NCBI GenBank assembly: GCA_937958375.1
Contig: CALGNY010000005.1
Coordinates: 1-5,350, forward strand
Reading direction: 5' to 3'
From: an uncultured Bacillaceae bacterium
GTDB taxonomy: Bacteria; Bacillota; Bacilli; Bacillales; Alkalibacillaceae
DNA length: 5,350 bases
Shown piece by piece: positions 4,773-5,350 of this stretch. Each line of letters begins with the position of its first letter. Within the stretch, counting starts at the first letter, position 1. The position numbers were made by a program, and so were the translations under genes. The notes beneath the pieces are model-generated. The model was not told where the DNA came from. It ran no database searches and saw only the letters and a list, made by a program, of their open reading frames with translations.

Positions 4773-5348
4773 ATGAGTGAACATCAATTTGATCCGAAGC
4801 ATGCGGATTTTCTATTGAGTGAAGAGCGAAGAACGACATTGCCCCCAAACGAGGTGCTTTCCCATCTTGAGATCCAGAAAAATGATAAAGTTGCTGATTT
4901 GGGATGCGGAAATGGTTTTTTCACGATACCGATTGCAAAAATGACCGATGAAATGGTTACAGCAGTGGATGCCCAACAAGGGATGCTTGATTTGCTTCAA
5001 GCGTACGTCGAAGCAGAAGATATTGAGAATGTCAGGTACTTACTCAGCGATCTTGGACATATTCATCAACCAGATGAATCGGTGAATAAAGTCATGGCCG
5101 CATTCGTTTTGCATGAAGTTGATGATTTGGGTGTCGCGTTAAACGAAATCAAACGCATCATGAAACCTGGTGGAAAAGCTTTGCTCCTTGAATGGAAAGC
5201 GAAGAAAACGGAATCCGGTCCCCCTGTTGATATTCGGATAACTGAAGATGAGCTGCTTGATCGTGTTCAACAAAGTGGCTTCCAAGGAAAAATTGTTTCG
5301 ATCAATGATGAACATTATGGGGTATTAGCTGAATTGGATGAAGAATAA
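4773..5348 (+). CDS. Class I SAM-dependent methyltransferase
   Basis: This encodes 191 complete residues from ATG 4773, with the SD A-A-G-A-G-G-T-G (4758-4765) 7 nt upstream; the stop is two bases before the window ends. The Rossmann-fold methyltransferase motifs are clear: motif I V-A-D-L-G-C-G-N-G-F-F-T (40-51) for SAM binding, an acidic residue ending strand 2 (V-D, 65-66) for the ribose hydroxyls, S-D (92-93) near the adenine, and the post-motif I-M-K-P-G-G-K-A-L-L-L-E-W-K (129-142). The N-terminus F-D-P-K-H-A-D-F-L-L-S-E-E-R-R (6-20) is shared, as far as I recall, with small UbiE/Methyltransf_11-like Bacillales enzymes. The substrate cannot be told: small molecules are more likely than nucleic acids, given the absence of a target-recognition domain or an N-P-P-Y type motif. 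It follows a terminator by about 65 nt and so needs its own promoter, but I could not identify a convincing one at 4708-4757. Confidence 0.88.
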   Translation: MSEHQFDPKHADFLLSEERRTTLPPNEVLSHLEIQKNDKVADLGCGNGFFTIPIAKMTDEMVTAVDAQQGMLDLLQAYVEAEDIENVRYLLSDLGHIHQPDESVNKVMAAFVLHEVDDLGVALNEIKRIMKPGGKALLLEWKAKKTESGPPVDIRITEDELLDRVQQSGFQGKIVSINDEHYGVLAELDEE

Positions 5349-5350
5349 TT

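Noticed and set aside
1..5350. CRISPR array, transposon ends, prophage, toxin-antitoxin or multi-gene defence system
   Set aside because: There are no regularly spaced repeats, transposase or integrase, and no paired small toxin and antitoxin frames. The genes fall into separate short transcription units.

Overview
The window looks like chromosomal DNA from a Gram-positive bacterium of the order Bacillales. The grounds are low-to-moderate GC, strong AGGAGG-type Shine-Dalgarno (SD) sites, GTG and TTG starts, SigA-type promoters, and homologues typical of Bacillus, Planococcaceae or Exiguobacterium relatives (a CatE-like dioxygenase, a PadR/DUF2812 pair, a YwaF/TIGR02206 membrane protein, a YqkD-like hydrolase). 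The genus cannot be fixed from sequence alone. Several proteins are rich in Asp and Glu, which would suit a salt-tolerant host, but this is only an impression. There is no rRNA, tRNA, CRISPR array, transposase or integrase.

Layout. (1) Positions 1-957: the 3' end of a CatE-like ring-cleaving dioxygenase gene, then an NAD(P)H-dependent FMN reductase, closed by a strong intrinsic terminator at 916-957. The two may form a small quinone/electrophile detoxification unit. (2) Positions 959-1871: a near-consensus SigA promoter carrying two identical 19-bp palindromes, then a PadR-family repressor and a DUF2812 membrane protein overlapping by 4 bp. This looks like a self-regulated two-gene operon. 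(3) Positions 1850-2640, minus strand: a YwaF/TIGR02206-type polytopic membrane protein gene, convergent with and overlapping the DUF2812 gene by 22 bp. Its frame is broken near the 5' end at a run of seven A's. (4) Positions 2712-3598: a gene for a permuted papain-like (YiiX/NlpC-P60 superfamily) protein with two potential leader stem-loops, the second pairing with its start region, and an intrinsic terminator. (5) Positions 3645-4707: a membrane-anchored alpha/beta hydrolase with its own terminator. (6) Positions 4758-5348: a class I SAM-dependent methyltransferase.

Most units are separated by terminators, so this is a run of short independent transcription units and not one large system. 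I found no convincing new multi-gene system. The observations most worth checking are the duplicated PadR operator, the -1 frame break at the slippery heptamer A AAA AAA, and the leader stem-loop over the start of the papain-like gene.
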